Below are positions 1 through 11,730 of a DNA stretch of 64,000 nt, piece after piece. Every line of letters begins with the position of its first letter. Within the stretch, counting starts at the first letter, position 1. Made by a program: the position numbers and the translations under genes. The DNA comes from Macrotis lagotis. Lineage: Eukaryota; Chordata; Mammalia; Peramelemorphia; Peramelidae. The stretch is from positions 141,155,822 through 141,219,821 of the forward strand of contig NC_133658.1 of assembly GCF_037893015.1 (NCBI RefSeq), in the 5' to 3' direction. Under the pieces are notes generated by a model that was not told where the DNA came from, searched no databases, and saw only the letters and a program-made list of their open reading frames with translations.

Positions 1-79
1 TTTAGGTTTGGGATCTCAGATTCATTCTGGAATCAGGAGGACCTGAGTGCAAATTCAGCCTCAGACACTGCTAAAATTC

Positions 80-560
80 AGGTCTAACTTTATCCCTCTC
101 TTGCTCAAGTAACTCCAATGGGTTCCAAATGATTCTAGAAGAACCTACAAAGTCTTCTGTCCAGAATTTAAAGCCTTTCCCAATCTGACTCCAGATTTGC
201 CAGACTGATTTTTTTAATCCCAATCTTCTATCTTTTTAGCCTATGACTTTCCCTCCACCCATCCCTATTCCTGGAATTCTGTTCTTCCTCACTTCTGCTT
301 TGCAGCATCCCAAGCTTCCTTTCTGAAATATAGGGATGATACTTTCTATGGAGGTCTTTTGTAGTTTCCTTAGCACTCTTTACCCCCTCATACTCTCTCC
401 AGTCTACCTCTCTCCACTACAATTACTTGTCATTTATATAATTATTCTACACACATGTCATTTTTCCCTTGAGAGTGGGAATTGGTTTATTTTTGTCTTT
501 ATACCTCCTTTGCCTATCAGAATATAAAAGGCACTTAATAAACATTTCCTGAATGTGGTT
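80..560 (+). mobile_element. LINE-2 3' region
   Basis: The order of phrases matches L2 3' ends: 'tcttctgtccagaatttaaagcc', 'tggaattctgttcttcctcac', and a final 'ggcacttaataaacatttcctga'. It lies in HTRA4 intron 1. Confidence 0.5.
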
Positions 561-679
561 ATAAGTTGAGAGTTCATTTTATAATGAACTCTACAACATG
601 GTCATATGTATAGAGTATATTTGCAACTTAGAGACTGAGGTGAATATAGTTACTCAGAGTCACAGAAGTTATTAAGTAG

Positions 680-785
680 CAAAAGCTAGGATCTCAACCC
701 AGGTCCAGTATCTTTGCCAAGAAACCCCAAATAGGGTCATGAAGAATTGGATGTGACTGAAAACGAGTGAATAATAGCAACAACC
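680..785 (+). mobile_element. MIR-type SINE tail
   Basis: The phrases 'tctttgccaagaaacccca' and 'gggtcatgaagaattggatg' match the tail of the copy at 16800-17025. Confidence 0.6.
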
Positions 786-1014
786 ATTGGTGACAAATCC
801 AATGTTTTTGTTTTTTTCTACTATGTCACACTTTCCCTATGTAATGTGGGTAAATAAGTTCTTAAGCATTGATTCAAAGCATGTAAGATCTCTTTGGAAA
901 GTAGTAGTAGACACATTTTATATTGTGAGAGACATCTGTCAGGGGTAGTTTGGATGTTGCTATGATGTGATGGGCACCGGCATATTCATTATCAAGAAGA
1001 TCATTCATTCCCAG

Positions 1015-1114
1015 GGTCCAGAAGTCCAGGCAGTCTCAGGGACAAATATAACTTCATTGCTGAAGTGGTGGAGAAGGTCGCACCATCTGTGGTACACCTG
1101 GAGCTGTTCCGCAG
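1015..1114 (+). CDS. HTRA4: HTRA4 exon 2
   Basis: The acceptor is cattcccag|ggtcc and the donor gcag|gtaatg. The 100-bp exon encodes the linker into the protease domain, including [20 protein letters not shown], a block shared by HtrA proteases. It ends after two bases of an Arg codon. Confidence 0.92.
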
Positions 1115-4100
1115 GTAATGGCATAGGGTAAGGTGGGGGGAGGGGTAGCTGTGTCCTAAGTATCCCAGAGACATAAATTAAGGTAAAATCTCTAGATTGT
1201 AAATATCAGGTACACAGAAAAGGATAGGGATTGTTAGTTGTACAGAAGAAAGCTTTTCTAGAACCAAGTTCTAATGAGGAGGAGTAGACTTGAATTCAGG
1301 TGTCAGAGAGTACTAGCATTTGAAGTTGGCCAGGAGACAATGCTTTGCTTTGGGAAGTCATGGATGGTTGATTTGATGAACTCTCAAACAACAGGTTGAG
1401 GAAATTCTCTGGGGAAGTTTATTTTTTACACAGAAGAGAATTTGAATTGTGTGTGTGGAAATGTCTGTTCTAGTCCCAGCTAAAATCCTACCATCTAGGA
1501 ATCCCTCTTAATTCTAGTGCCATCTTTCTTTTCATTTCTAGTGCCTTCATTTTTTTCCAAGTTATCCCATGTATAGATTGTTTATTTTTTAATTTTTTTT
1601 CTTTAAGGCAATGGGGTTAAGTGATTTTCCCAAGGCCATACAGCTAGGCAATTATTAAGTGTCTGAGGCTGGATTTGAACTAAGGTCCTCCTGACTCTAG
1701 GGCCAGTGCTGACTCCATGTATAGCTTGTTTATGCATAGCTATTACATGCTGCCCCCTTCATTAGACTGTGAACTCTAAGAGAAGGAATTGTATTTGACC
1801 TTTCTTTGTATCCCCAAGTGCTTACCACAATGCCTGGCCACAGACTAGGTGGTTAATAAATGATTATTATAAAAATATATAATGTTTATTATAAATGTAA
1901 AAATGGAGAGGCAGCATGGGTTGGTGTTGAGAGAGCCTGCCTCAAAGCCATGAAGACCTCAATCTAAGTCCTGACCCTGGACAAGTCACTTACCTTTGGG
2001 GCCTGAGCTGGCCCTCTAAGGCAGAGAAGGTACTGACATGCATTGTAGAGGGATTTTCTTCAATTAGGAGCCTTTTTTTTTTGCCAGGTATAGTCCCTAT
2101 CTACTCCCCTTCCCCCACAACCCTCTGGAAGTATTTAAAATCATAAAGGAGATATAAAGTTGGAGAGCAGTGGAATCCTAGTAGATGTAATCCAGGTATA
2201 ATTCTGCCAACCTCTCTATAATATCCCTGAACCTCCATAAACAAGAAACTTACTACCCACTCTACCACTAAGGAATTCCTCTGCCTTTGGATGTAGATCT
2301 AATTGCTAGGGATATTAATCATGCAGATTTAGACATTTCCATTCCTACAAGAATTGGCTGTTAAACTTTTACTAATGTATCTCTGATAAATCTATGCATT
2401 CAAAGGGAAGATTCCTATAGCACATGAATAGTTATAAGATATCATTTTATCATCCTTATTTTACTGAAAGAAAACTAAACCCAGGATTCAGGTAAATTAC
2501 AAGAATTAAAACACACAATCTTTGAATTTACAGCTTTACTGTTATTTGCTTGTCAAGGCCATAGTTAGTAAGGTTTTCATCCTGGGCAAGATCCAACACA
2601 TGAAGGGTGGTGGCAGTAGGGAGCATCAATGGAAGAATGCAATCTGAAGGTGACTGCAGGACCATCATCTCAGCAGTGGAATGACCTAGAGGGTTGTCAC
2701 ATGGCAAGCCAAGGAGGCCTGCAAGGGGTGATACATTGAGAGGGATCAGTCCATGGAGGAAGCACAGGCTACCTTACTCGTCCCTTAATTTACATATATG
2801 TTGATATACTGGGGGCAAAGTCAAGTTTACTTGCTCTGCTTCTGATACTATTATTTTCTGATTCAGGTCACCTTTAAGCAATGAGTATACTCATGCATCC
2901 AGTGGCTCAGGGTTCATAGTTTCTGAGGATGGGCTCATTGTTACCAATGCTCATGTCCTCACTAATCGACAGCGAATCAATGTGGAACTCCAGAGTGGGG
3001 CCAAATATGAAGCAACTGTGAAAGACATTGACCAAAAAATTGACCTGGCTCTCATCAAGATTGAGCCAAAGGTAAGGCTACACAGCCGCAAAACTAAACG
3101 TGTCACTTTATTTTTTCCCTAATAATTTTTCAAAGTTTCTTTCTTAATATGCTTTCTGCTGAGCTTCTTTCTTGCCTTTCTGTTCTCCTTTCTCTTCTTT
3201 CTAGTCCACTTATATGTCTATCATTACCAGTCTAATGATCTTATCCTTCCTTGTTCTTGCTGCTTCTTGGGAGTTTTAAAATCTTATTTATAATTTTACT
3301 TTCATCTCTTGTTTCTCCTATAAAGATCTTGTTTGTACATAGTTGTTTGCATATTGTCTCCCCATTAGACTTCCAAACTATCCCATGTAGAGCTTGCTTA
3401 CATGTAGCTGTTCCATGTTATCTTCCTCATTAATCCATAGTTTCTCAGCTAACTCCTCATCAGAAGTCAAACTCAAGAATCCATCTTCTTTCCCAAGATG
3501 AATGACTTAGAGTCTTCCTTGTCTAACAGAGTTTACCTCATTACACTGGGGAACACTGGAGTATCTCACTTCTTTTTTATTTTATTTTTTTTTGGAGTAT
3601 CTCACTTCTAAGGAAGTCTTGAGATTACTCCAGGATACTCTGGGTCATCTCCCTTTTTATTTATAGCCAATGTAACATTGATTCTAGGGCAGGAGCAGTT
3701 AGCAGTTGCTTACTTTAGGTTTTGTAGGTAACTGACTTAACGTTTACTAATTACTGTAATTACTGCAATAGAATAACCACAAATCCTCAGATAAAGTCAG
3801 TAATGTTTTGTAAAGAGTGAATGTTGGAAATTAGGATAGAACTTTTTGATAGCCTTTATGGGAGTGGATAAGAGATTTTTAGAATGTAAGCTACAGTGCT
3901 GTCAGGACACTTAAAGATAAATATATATATAATCAGTAGCTAATAACAATTTTATCTCTTGTTTGTATTGTTTCCATTTCCTCCTCACCTCACCCTTGTC
4001 CTCAATGCAGACTGACCTTCCTGTTTTGTTCTTGGGAAGATCGTCAAACTTGCAAGCAGGAGAGTTTGTAGTGGCTCTAGGCAGCCCCTTTTCCCTTCAG

Positions 4101-5874
4101 AATACAGTGACTGCAGGAATTGTTAGCACCACTCAACGAGGAGGCAAAGAACTGGGCTTGAAGGACTCTGACATGGACTACATTCAGACAGATGCCATCA
4201 TCAATGTAAGTCGCCTCAGGTGGTCTTCTCTCTGATCATGTAAAAGTTTTAGACCTTTCCCCCCCTCCCTCTTTGGGTGACTTCTGGATATCCTGAATTC
4301 ACCTGGTCCTCAGCATCAGTAATGAATCCTGAGGTCTCAATCTCCAAACAGACATGGGTCTGTCTCCCTTCACAGCATTGTAAGTGACTTTGGGTTCTTG
4401 AAAGTTTTACCAGGGGATCACAATTTCAAGCAGGTCTTACCAAACTGGAATGGTTTAAAGTATTTACCTGAAGATTGTTGCAGTAGATAGAGAGCTGAAC
4501 TCAGATTTGGGGATATCTGAATTCAAGTTCCATTCCTATCACATATTAGTTAAGTGACTGCAGGTCAGTCACTTAATTTCTCAGTGCCTAAGCATCTCTC
4601 TAATACTCTTCACTGCTGAGAAGATGCTTATTTATTTATTTATTTATTTGTTTGTTTGTTTGTTTGTTTGCTCATTTATTTATTTGTTTGTTTGTTTGTT
4701 TGTCTGTTTGCTCATTTATTTATTTGTTTGTTTGTTTGCTTGTTTGTTTGTTTGTTTGTTTGTTTATTTATTTATTTGTTGGTAGAGGAAATTCCTCAAT
4801 GGGGGCTTCCAACACTGATGAAAGTGAATAGCATCAGCCTGGACTCAGGAAGAACTGAGTTGAAATTTGCATTCAGATACTTGATACTTACTAGCTGTAT
4901 GATCTTGGGCAATCATGGCATATGGGCTCAACCTTTCGAAATCAATGATGAGGCTCAGCTCTGCCTCACCTGCCATCCCTTCATAGCGTGTCCTTGAACG
5001 TGCATAGTGTTCTGCCTATTAGAATATAAACTCATTGAAGTCAGGGATTGTTTAGCTTTCATCTTTGCATCCATAGTACATAATAAAGTACCTAACACAA
5101 AGTAGGAATTTAATAAATATTTGTTGATTCATTTGAGTTCAGACCTAGTCATAGGTCATATGATGGTATTTTTGGGAATATTCTAGCTAAGTATGAAGGG
5201 GTTCTTCACTAAGTTGGCCAAAGGGTGATGAATTTTTCAGCCACAGTAACTCATGAAGATTGTATTTTAGAAGAGTTAGAATTAGTTTTGAAGAGTGCAC
5301 AACATTGATTCAATCACAGATCTTTGAAGACTAACAACTGGTGTTCGTAGAGTTCCATTCCTTTCAATATTATTTTAAAAGTACTATTTAAATTTAATAA
5401 TATTTAATTTTTTTATTAAAATAAAAATAATATTTAAAAGGTGCTGAATTTAGCATTACTTAATTGGGTTGGTGTCTGTTGTAAAGAGTTCCTCTGATGA
5501 TATATAAACTACTATCTCCAATGCCAAAAGCAACTAAGGATTTTAAAGCTCTGATTTTTTTAGCATAATTTATATGGTAATTGATTATGTGGGATATTTT
5601 GGCACATGTGACTGCCTTTCTTTAATTCTCTATTGCAGCATGGGAATTCAGGGGGGCCTCTGCTGAACTTGGTAAGTAGCTGGTTTTTCTCTAAATGACT
5701 TCCTAATATTTGAGGTACTTTCAAATTCCATGATACCAGGGTTGGGCATCAATGTTTGAAGAGATGCATGAAGAGATATTTGTTCCTGTTCTTTGAGCTA
5801 GAAGAAATTTAAAGAAAATCCCAAAACTTTGACTTCATTGGAAAGAAAGCTGCCAGCCTTAAGTTTCCCTTCAA

Positions 5875-5932
<58 letters not shown>

Positions 5933-8900
5933 TTTTCTCTCTTTCTCCTCCCCTTCTTTCCTTTTCTCTTTTTTCTTCTTCCTTTCATTCAAAATGGTGA
6001 TCAGAAGAAACAGTCAATATGTGGTTTTTTTTTACTGGACAAAAATAAGAACTCCTAAATATACAACTTAGTTAATAATAAGCATTATTACTGTATATAG
6101 CTTTAATTATCCTAGAATACCTGAAACCTTATTGAATCTTTTCTTTACTATATTTGTTTTAAGGGATATAAAATTCCACCAGCCTTTGAGTAATTATCTC
6201 TTTACTTCATTGACTCAGTATTGTTAATTTGCTCATAATTCATTGACTGAAGTCTACCTTCTCTCTTGCTAGGATGGTGAAGTCATTGGCATAAACACCC
6301 TGAAGGTGACGGCAGGAATTTCCTTTGCTATTCCCTCAGATCGAATTCGTCAATTCTTGGAAGAATTTTATCAGCGCCAGTTAAAAGGTAAGGAAAGGGG
6401 CGGCTAGGTGGCACAGTGGCTAGAGCACTGGCCCTGGAGTCAGGAGTACCTGAATTCAAATCTGGCCTCAGACACTTAATAATTACCTAGCTGTGGCCTT
6501 GGGCAAGCTACTTAACCCCATCTGCCTTTCAACCCCCCCCAAAAAATAAGGAAGATGATTATTCCCATCCTCATTCTCAATTCTTAACATTTTCCACAAA
6601 AATTTATGTGTACTCTAACAAAACTTGGACTATTAGTGAGCTACTCCTGTAGCTCAGAGATACAGTTCACTCTTGTAAAGATGACCTGGGTGTATAGAAT
6701 GAGCTATACCCTAAGCATGAAATTTGTGCATGGGAACTTTTGACCCCTTTCCTTCAGAAATATGACTCCTTGGGGAGTGACAAGTTTGACAGATGACATT
6801 GGAAAAAGCAAATTGGAACATGGAAGCATCTGTATTTTTGAGATCTGTCCCAGAGGAAAGAGATTGTTGGGTGTCATCAACTCATTAGACTCTTTATTTC
6901 CAGGAAAAGTTCTTTCCCAGAAGAAATATTTAGGCCTCCGGATGCTGCCTCTTTCTATGCGGTAAGTGTGTGACTTTGTTTATGCACTTATACTGTGGTT
7001 GTAAGTCACGATGGAAATATGAATGTGATGGAAAACCTGGAGAGAAAGGCAAAGTAATTGAACTCTAGTTAATTCCCAAATACTATTCTGGCTTTCCTTG
7101 GTGAATATGGCAATAAGTAGTTGCCCACTCTACAGTGGTATCATTTGTAATTTCCATCTCTTATGGCTTTCTGTGGATGTTTGAAGGGACATGAAATTAT
7201 GTTGATTTTTTTTTAAGTAACAAGCATTTTTTAATGACTCTGTGCCTCCCATTCTCTCCCCATTCTTACCCTCAGCCAATCATTAAATTAAAAAACAAAA
7301 CAAACATCAAAATTCCAAATTTCTCAACATGTCAACAACATCTTCTGGTAAAACAAATTTCCAGATTAGCCCCAGTTGAAAATACATGTCAAATTCATCC
7401 TGTTGGAAGAGTAGCATACTTTATTCTCATTCTTTTGAGGTTTATCATTGGTTTATCATTGCTTCTATCAGAGTTCTCATGCAGTGGGTTCTGCAATAGC
7501 CACTTCAGGAGTTCTACTGCTACTTCTAGGGCTCCATATAGAGATAGATTATGGTTAGACCTAGTTCTGATTTGATGGTTCTTTGATCTCTGGGCGGGGG
7601 AAGGGCATTCCCTCCACTCATGCAATTTATCTCTGTCCCTTTCTCCTTTCATAATTCCCTCCCTCCATTTCATGTGGAGCATCTTCCCCCTCCAGCTTTT
7701 TAAAAATTTTATGAATACTCTCACTCTTATTTTAGTCATCATCCCTTGCTCTATGACTGTCCATCTCCTTCAGTCATTCAAATTTATTGCTTCATATATG
7801 TATATATATATATATGTATATATATATATGTATCTTATGAAATTAACTTTGAGGAGAGTTTAAGCATGGTGGAAAACTGTGACTATTAAGCTGAGTAAAA
7901 TACTTCCCTATATCCTAGAGACCAAATGAATTGTAATGAAACACATACAGGTTCCAGAACATTTATTTATCACTTTTAATTTTAACATCATGGAAATCTG
8001 TTCTTGTTTCTTAGCCTTCTCCAAGAAATGAAGAATCAGGATCCAGATTTCCCTGATGTGAGTTCTGGGGTCTTTGTCTATGAAGTGATTCAAGGAACTC
8101 CTGCGGCAAGGTAAAAGATGAAATGAGGTCTTCTTTTTAAAAGTCACATGGTAATAAATTTAGGTATTTAGGCAGGGTTTCAACTTGAATACTAGTTTTT
8201 GTGTGTGTGTGTGTGTTGTTAGTGTTGTATTATGTGCTTCTTCTAGCACAGGATTTTGTGAAATAAGTTAGGAGAATCACAAATTCAAGAGTGTTTTGAT
8301 AAATTACCAGACCTTTTTAATTAGTGTCTTAACTGAGGAGAGAGGCAGCAAGCCCATTTTTTTGGGGCTTCTCATTTTCCAGGCAATTTTGTGTAGGCTC
8401 TTACTAAAGGTCTTTAATATGAAGGTAGAACAGTAAAATGGATAGGGTATTTGAACTTGGGAGTCAGAAAGACTTGGGTTCCAATGCTGCCCAAGACATT
8501 ACTAGTTGTATGACCCTAGACAAACCACTTAATGATCTCTTAGGTCCCTTTTAACCTCTATATCCTATATTTTAAAGAGCAAGATAGTCCTACAAAATCT
8601 GGATGACAATATTTAGAGACTGCAGTTGGAAGTTTCTTTTGGCTAATATGAATAAATAAGTCCATGAATGGTCCCCCAAAAAGGATGTTTCCTAGGTTAG
8701 TTTGCTCTGCTTTGGAAACTTTCTGCTACATCACTCATGAGATGCTAATTTTCTCCTATAAATACAGCACTCAAGATTCTATGGATTTTCCCTTCTGTGC
8801 CCCTCAATCCTTCCTTATTATGTCTTGTTCAACAATTCCATTAACACTTTCTGTTAACTTTTTAAATTGCATATGCTACTAAAAAGGAGAGAGAATTTTG

Positions 8901-10529
8901 GGGCATGAGCTATGTACAGAATAAGAAAGTTACAAGTACATCATCTTATTGTTCAATTTGGCTTGACAAAAGTGAATTGGATTTGATATAGATTTTTATA
9001 ATTGTTTTCAGGTCTCCTTTACTTGTAATTTCCCATTTGAGGTCATCTACTTCTCTCATCTACAGGAAAGCAAGATATCTTCTGCCTGATTTCTGAACAA
9101 TTATCCCTAATCTCCTACATTGCTGAACACAGAACCCCATGGGTAGCACTCCCAAATTGACCCAGTTTTATAAGTTCAGATTTCAGCTTTTTTATTCTTA
9201 AATCTCTCATCTTCTCTAAAATTTCTCCATCCTGTCTAAAATTATTTTATTTTAGTTTTTTTGCTAGGCAATGGGGTTAAGTGGCTTGCCCAAGGCCACA
9301 CATCTAGGTAATTATTAAGTGTCTGAGGTCACATTTGAACTCAGGTCCTCCTGACTCCAGGGCTGGTACTCTATTCACCTAGCTGCTTCCAACTTATTTC
9401 TTTAAAATATTTCATTACTTCCAAACTCCATTCCTCATAATGTCATAACTTCTGCTTCTAATCTCTCATGATGAGTATTTCCCACTAAGGATATCATCTA
9501 CTGGCATGTATCTCCTGAAACAGTTATATCTCAGACACGAACCTTAGCAGAGCTACAATTCTAGTAACATTTCTACTGGGTTTTTTTCATATTTGAACCT
9601 CTTCACATTAAGAACATAAGATTCTATATGGTGATTATCTAGTCCCTCAAATGAAGCTAATAAAATTTTAAAAAGTTTACAATCCATAACTCTGCTGATC
9701 AAAGTTCCACTTTAGAAGGATAAAGACAGAACTTACATTTTTAGATTTGAAACGCAGAATATAGTTTAGCTTTACTATGTTTCCTAGTTTTAGGAATTTT
9801 TTTTGAAGAGACAGACTTTTCTATCAGTGTGAAACATGATATATTGGGGGCGGGGAAACCACATCTCTCCTGCCTTTTCCTTTTATTTATTTGCAAGGCA
9901 ATGGGGTTAAATGACTTGTCCAAGGTCACACAGCTAGGTAATTAAGTGTCTAAGTCCACATTTGAACTTAGATCCTCCTGACTCCAAGGCCAGTACTCTA
10001 TCCACTATGCTACCTAGCTGCCCCTTTCCTTTTTGTTTTTGATTGGGATCAATAGATCAATAAAATTTCTATGTGCTAATATTAACTTGAGGTAATTAAG
10101 AGAGAAAATCCAGGGATTGTTTGCCATTTGTTTACTTACCTATAGGAGTAGGATGTTGGAAAGCTACTAGGTATCTAGAACGGGAGATTAATTTTCCCCA
10201 AAACTATCTATCCTCCAAGCTGAATAAGGCAGAACTATCCCTAAACTTTCTAGCAGAAGCTCCTTGTGTAAGGTTATGTTCTAGATTTAGGGATGTGTGG
10301 TTCTTCTCTAGTAAAGACAAAAGCCTTTTTCTCTAGTTCTCTACTTTCATCTTTTCCCCCCAGCTCTGGGATTCGAAACCATGATGTGATTACCAGCATA
10401 AATGGACAACCTGTCACTTCCATCACAGATGTCATTGAAGCTGTGAAAGAGAGTGACTTCATTTCCTTAGTGGTTCGGCGGAGAAATGAGGATGTGGTCC
10501 TGACAATCATCCCTGAAATTATTGATTAA
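1015..10529 (+). CDS. HTRA4: HTRA4, HtrA-family serine protease, exons 2-9 (5' partial)
   Basis: Coding exons 1015-1114, 2867-3071, 4011-4205, 5639-5671, 6273-6387, 6904-6961, 8015-8110 and 10364-10529 join in frame with GT-AG introns to give about 321 residues ending at TAA 10527-10529. They encode a trypsin-like protease followed by one PDZ domain. The catalytic triad is visible: His in TNAHV (exon 3), Asp in KIDLALIKI (exon 3) and Ser in GNSGGPL (exon 5). The 100-bp first exon and 33-bp serine exon match the exon pattern of vertebrate HTRA1/3/4. Exon 1, which in the family carries the signal peptide, IGFBP and Kazal-like parts, lies left of the window. HTRA1, HTRA3 and HTRA4 are hard to separate by sequence alone; the neighbours TM2D2 and ADAM9 point to HTRA4. 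It is expected to be a secreted protease. No stop or frameshift was found in the exons. Confidence 0.93.
1585..1716 (-). mobile_element. Marsupial tRNA-derived SINE in HTRA4 intron 2
   Basis: It is in minus orientation with poly(T) on the left. Its ends are defined by a duplicated target, ccatgtatag(a/c)ttgttta, at 1567-1584 and 1715-1732, which splits an older L2. Confidence 0.85.
1733..1870 (+). mobile_element. LINE-2 3' end
   Basis: 'ttagactgtgaactctaaga', 'tatccccaagtgcttacc' and 'ggtggttaataaatgatta' are L2 terminal phrases. It lies in HTRA4 intron 2 and is separated by a SINE from a similar short segment upstream. Confidence 0.5.
2010..2866. other. HTRA4 intron 2, unassigned
   Basis: I see no gene or clear repeat here. 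It may hold very old repeat pieces. Confidence 0.5.
2867..3071 (+). CDS. HTRA4: HTRA4 exon 3 (catalytic His and Asp)
   Basis: The acceptor is tgattcag|gtcacc and the donor caaag|gtaagg. The exon encodes [20 protein letters not shown], with the catalytic His in NAHV, and later KIDLALIKI with the catalytic Asp. It ends on a complete codon. Confidence 0.94.
4011..4205 (+). CDS. HTRA4: HTRA4 exon 4
   Basis: The acceptor is caatgcag|actgac and the donor atcaat|gtaagt. The 195-bp exon is 65 whole codons, including the family block [20 protein letters not shown] and the segment [10 protein letters not shown] that leads into the catalytic serine loop. Confidence 0.94.
4480..4610 (+). mobile_element. 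MIR-type SINE
   Basis: It reads 'cagtagatagagagctgaac' and 'gactgcaggtcagtcactta', in HTRA4 intron 4. Confidence 0.5.
4625..4783 (+). repeat. (TTTA)n/(TTTG)n compound microsatellite
   Basis: Alternating runs of attt and gttt units with two 'gctcatttattta' repeats, in HTRA4 intron 4. It reads as a false Leu/Phe/Cys/Val-rich frame. Confidence 0.95.
5000..5135 (+). mobile_element. LINE-2 3' end
   Basis: 'ttagaatataaactcattga' and 'aataaatatttgttgattcatt' are typical L2 terminal phrases. It lies in HTRA4 intron 4. Confidence 0.55.
5639..5671 (+). CDS. HTRA4: HTRA4 exon 5, 33-bp catalytic-serine exon
   Basis: The acceptor is tattgcag|catggg and the donor aacttg|gtaagt. The exon is exactly 11 codons, [11 protein letters not shown], and contains the nucleophile serine of the GNSGG motif. 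It is too short to be found as an isolated open frame and was placed from the splice sites and the family sequence. Confidence 0.93.
5875..5929. repeat. (AT)n microsatellite
   Basis: About 27 uninterrupted AT units in HTRA4 intron 5. Confidence 0.97.
6273..6387 (+). CDS. HTRA4: HTRA4 exon 6
   Basis: The acceptor is ttgctag|gatggtg and the donor ttaaaag|gtaagg. It encodes the end of the protease domain, including [25 protein letters not shown] begins about 10 bp after the exon. Confidence 0.93.
6397..6547 (+). mobile_element. Marsupial tRNA-derived SINE beside HTRA4 exon 6
   Basis: A full-length SINE in plus orientation (ggcggctaggtggcacagtgg at the start) begins about 10 bp after the exon 6 donor. 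The short flank taaggaa occurs on both sides. Confidence 0.9.
6904..6961 (+). CDS. HTRA4: HTRA4 exon 7, start of PDZ domain
   Basis: The acceptor is atttccag|gaaaag and the donor tatgcg|gtaagt. The 58-bp exon encodes [12 protein letters not shown], the carboxylate-binding-loop region that opens the HtrA PDZ domain (YLGLRM here, YIGIRM in HTRA1). Confidence 0.9.
6962..8014. other. HTRA4 intron 7
   Basis: Apart from the TA-rich tract at 7796-7832, about 7205-7790 has the T/C-rich look of an old LINE in minus orientation, but I cannot place it firmly. No coding sequence is supported. Confidence 0.4.
7796..7832. repeat. TA-rich microsatellite
   Basis: An interrupted (TA)n tract with GT steps, in HTRA4 intron 7. 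Confidence 0.9.
8015..8110 (+). CDS. HTRA4: HTRA4 exon 8, PDZ domain
   Basis: The acceptor is gtttcttag|ccttct and the donor gcaag|gtaaaa. It encodes the middle of the PDZ domain, including [20 protein letters not shown]. Confidence 0.92.
8430..8550 (+). mobile_element. MIR-type SINE
   Basis: It reads 'aaaatggatagggtatttga', 'ttgggagtcagaaagacttg' and 'tgaccctagacaaaccactt', in HTRA4 intron 8. Confidence 0.55.
9246..9390 (-). mobile_element. Marsupial tRNA-derived SINE
   Basis: In minus orientation it reads 'caatggggttaagtggcttg' to 'tattcacctagctgcttcc', in HTRA4 intron 8. Confidence 0.85.
9888..10024 (-). mobile_element. Marsupial tRNA-derived SINE
   Basis: It is in minus orientation in HTRA4 intron 8, slightly shortened internally (aattaagtgtctaag). 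Similar 'ctgcc..ttcctttt' flanks occur on both sides. Confidence 0.85.
10364..10529 (+). CDS. HTRA4: HTRA4 exon 9, PDZ end and stop
   Basis: The acceptor is ccccccag|ctctgg. The exon encodes the end of the PDZ domain, with [20 protein letters not shown] and the tail LTIIPEIID, and then TAA at 10527-10529. Confidence 0.94.
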
Positions 10530-10665
10530 ACAGAGCTCCCATTTATAGACAAATTCATCTAGCAAAATTGAATTCTTACTACGTGGTCCATATTGAAGAA
10601 GGTCCAAAGATTGGGGTCTTCTTCCTTAAAAAATAAATGCTTGTAATCATTCCATCTAGAGTTCT
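10530..10665 (+). terminator. HTRA4: HTRA4 3' UTR with AATAAA polyadenylation signal
   Basis: A canonical AATAAA lies at 10632-10637, about 103 bp after the HTRA4 stop codon. Cleavage would be expected 10-30 bp further on. This is the first such signal after the stop. The exact cleavage site is not visible. Confidence 0.6.
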
Positions 10666-10814
10666 ACTTAGGTAAATATTTATTCTTTTTTAATAATAAT
10701 TCACATTCATATAGAGCTATAAGGTTTACAAAGTGCTTCTCTCATAATCTTTGTGAGGTTAAAAGTGATAAGAACATGACTGGATCTGTGAAGTGATAAG
10801 TGATAAGAAGGACC

Positions 10815-11065
10815 TGTGATTTCGTGGTTAAGGGAACCCTCAGGTGAAGAACATACTTTCAATCGATGCAACTTGGAACCAAAGCAGTGTTTTATTCATT
10901 TTATAAATGAGGAAATTGGTTCAGAGAAATTAAGAAATCACAAAAATCTTCTGATTGGAAGTGACCTTGCAAGTCATTTAATAAGTGACCGAGAATGTCC
11001 TGTCTACTATCTCCAACAACTAGTCATCCAGTCTCTGCTTGAAGACTCCCAGTGTTGAGGCAACA
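10815..11065. mobile_element. Unnamed interspersed repeat, 'gatttc..gggaaccctc' family
   Basis: The opening 'tgtgatttcgtggttaaggg' recurs at 36014 (tgtgatttcagtggtataggg) and 63815 (tgtgatttcattgatgtaagg), followed each time by a similar short tract. I recognise it as a dispersed mammalian or marsupial repeat but cannot name the family with certainty. Confidence 0.45.
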
Positions 11066-11564
11066 CATTTTATAGAATTCTTATTTTCACACAACTAGTA
11101 GTAGAGTTCACCAAAAGTGCACATTGCTGTTAATGGAGCACAATTTGAACTGAGATTATTTTGACAATTTATAAAGAAATTAAACCTAACTTGACAGGGA
11201 AGTTTTATTTTTTTTTGCAGCTAAAGGAAATCTAAAGCAGAGGCCCCTGATCCTTTTGTGAAAAACCTTTTTTCATTTTTCCAAAACCTGGAAATCATTG
11301 AAGTGGAGTGGCTGTGTAAAATCAGAAAAGGCTCTAGATGGAATTGCAGGGAGGGGCACCCATTGTTAGATATATTCCTTTTCTCCCTGAAAAACAGAAA
11401 TAAAGGGGGGCAAATGGTGGCAAGTTAGAGATGTACCAGGCAAGCTCTATCTCTTTGCAGGGGTGGGGGGTGGGGTCTCTCTAATACAATTTTCATCATC
11501 ACCTTTGATGTTATCATCAAATTTTGTTGCTTACTTCATAGGATCAGAAGAATTAGATTTGAAA

Positions 11565-11690
11565 AGGGCTTTGAATTAGTTCATTGTGCTCGTTTTGCAG
11601 TTGAGGAAACTGAGATCCACTGAAGAAAATGACTTGCCTAAGGTCACACAGACAGGAAGCAGCAGAGCCAAGTCCAAACTCATGCCCATT
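11565..11690 (-). mobile_element. MIR
   Basis: The minus-orientation MIR core reads 'cagttgaggaaactgagat' and 'gacttgcctaaggtcacaca'. Confidence 0.65.
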
Positions 11691-11730
11691 GTCTCCAAAT
11701 GTGGCTAGCAAGTTAAAAACAATATAATCA

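Noticed and set aside
4656..4997. 113-codon frame rich in Leu, Phe, Val and Cys
   Set aside because: It is a reading of the TTTA/TTTG microsatellite running into an old SINE.
5798..5992. Frame with an Ile-Tyr repeat on the minus strand
   Set aside because: It is the AT microsatellite read in a fixed frame.
10274..10510. Minus-strand 78-codon frame over HTRA4 exon 9
   Set aside because: It is a shadow of the exon, which matches the HtrA PDZ domain on the plus strand.
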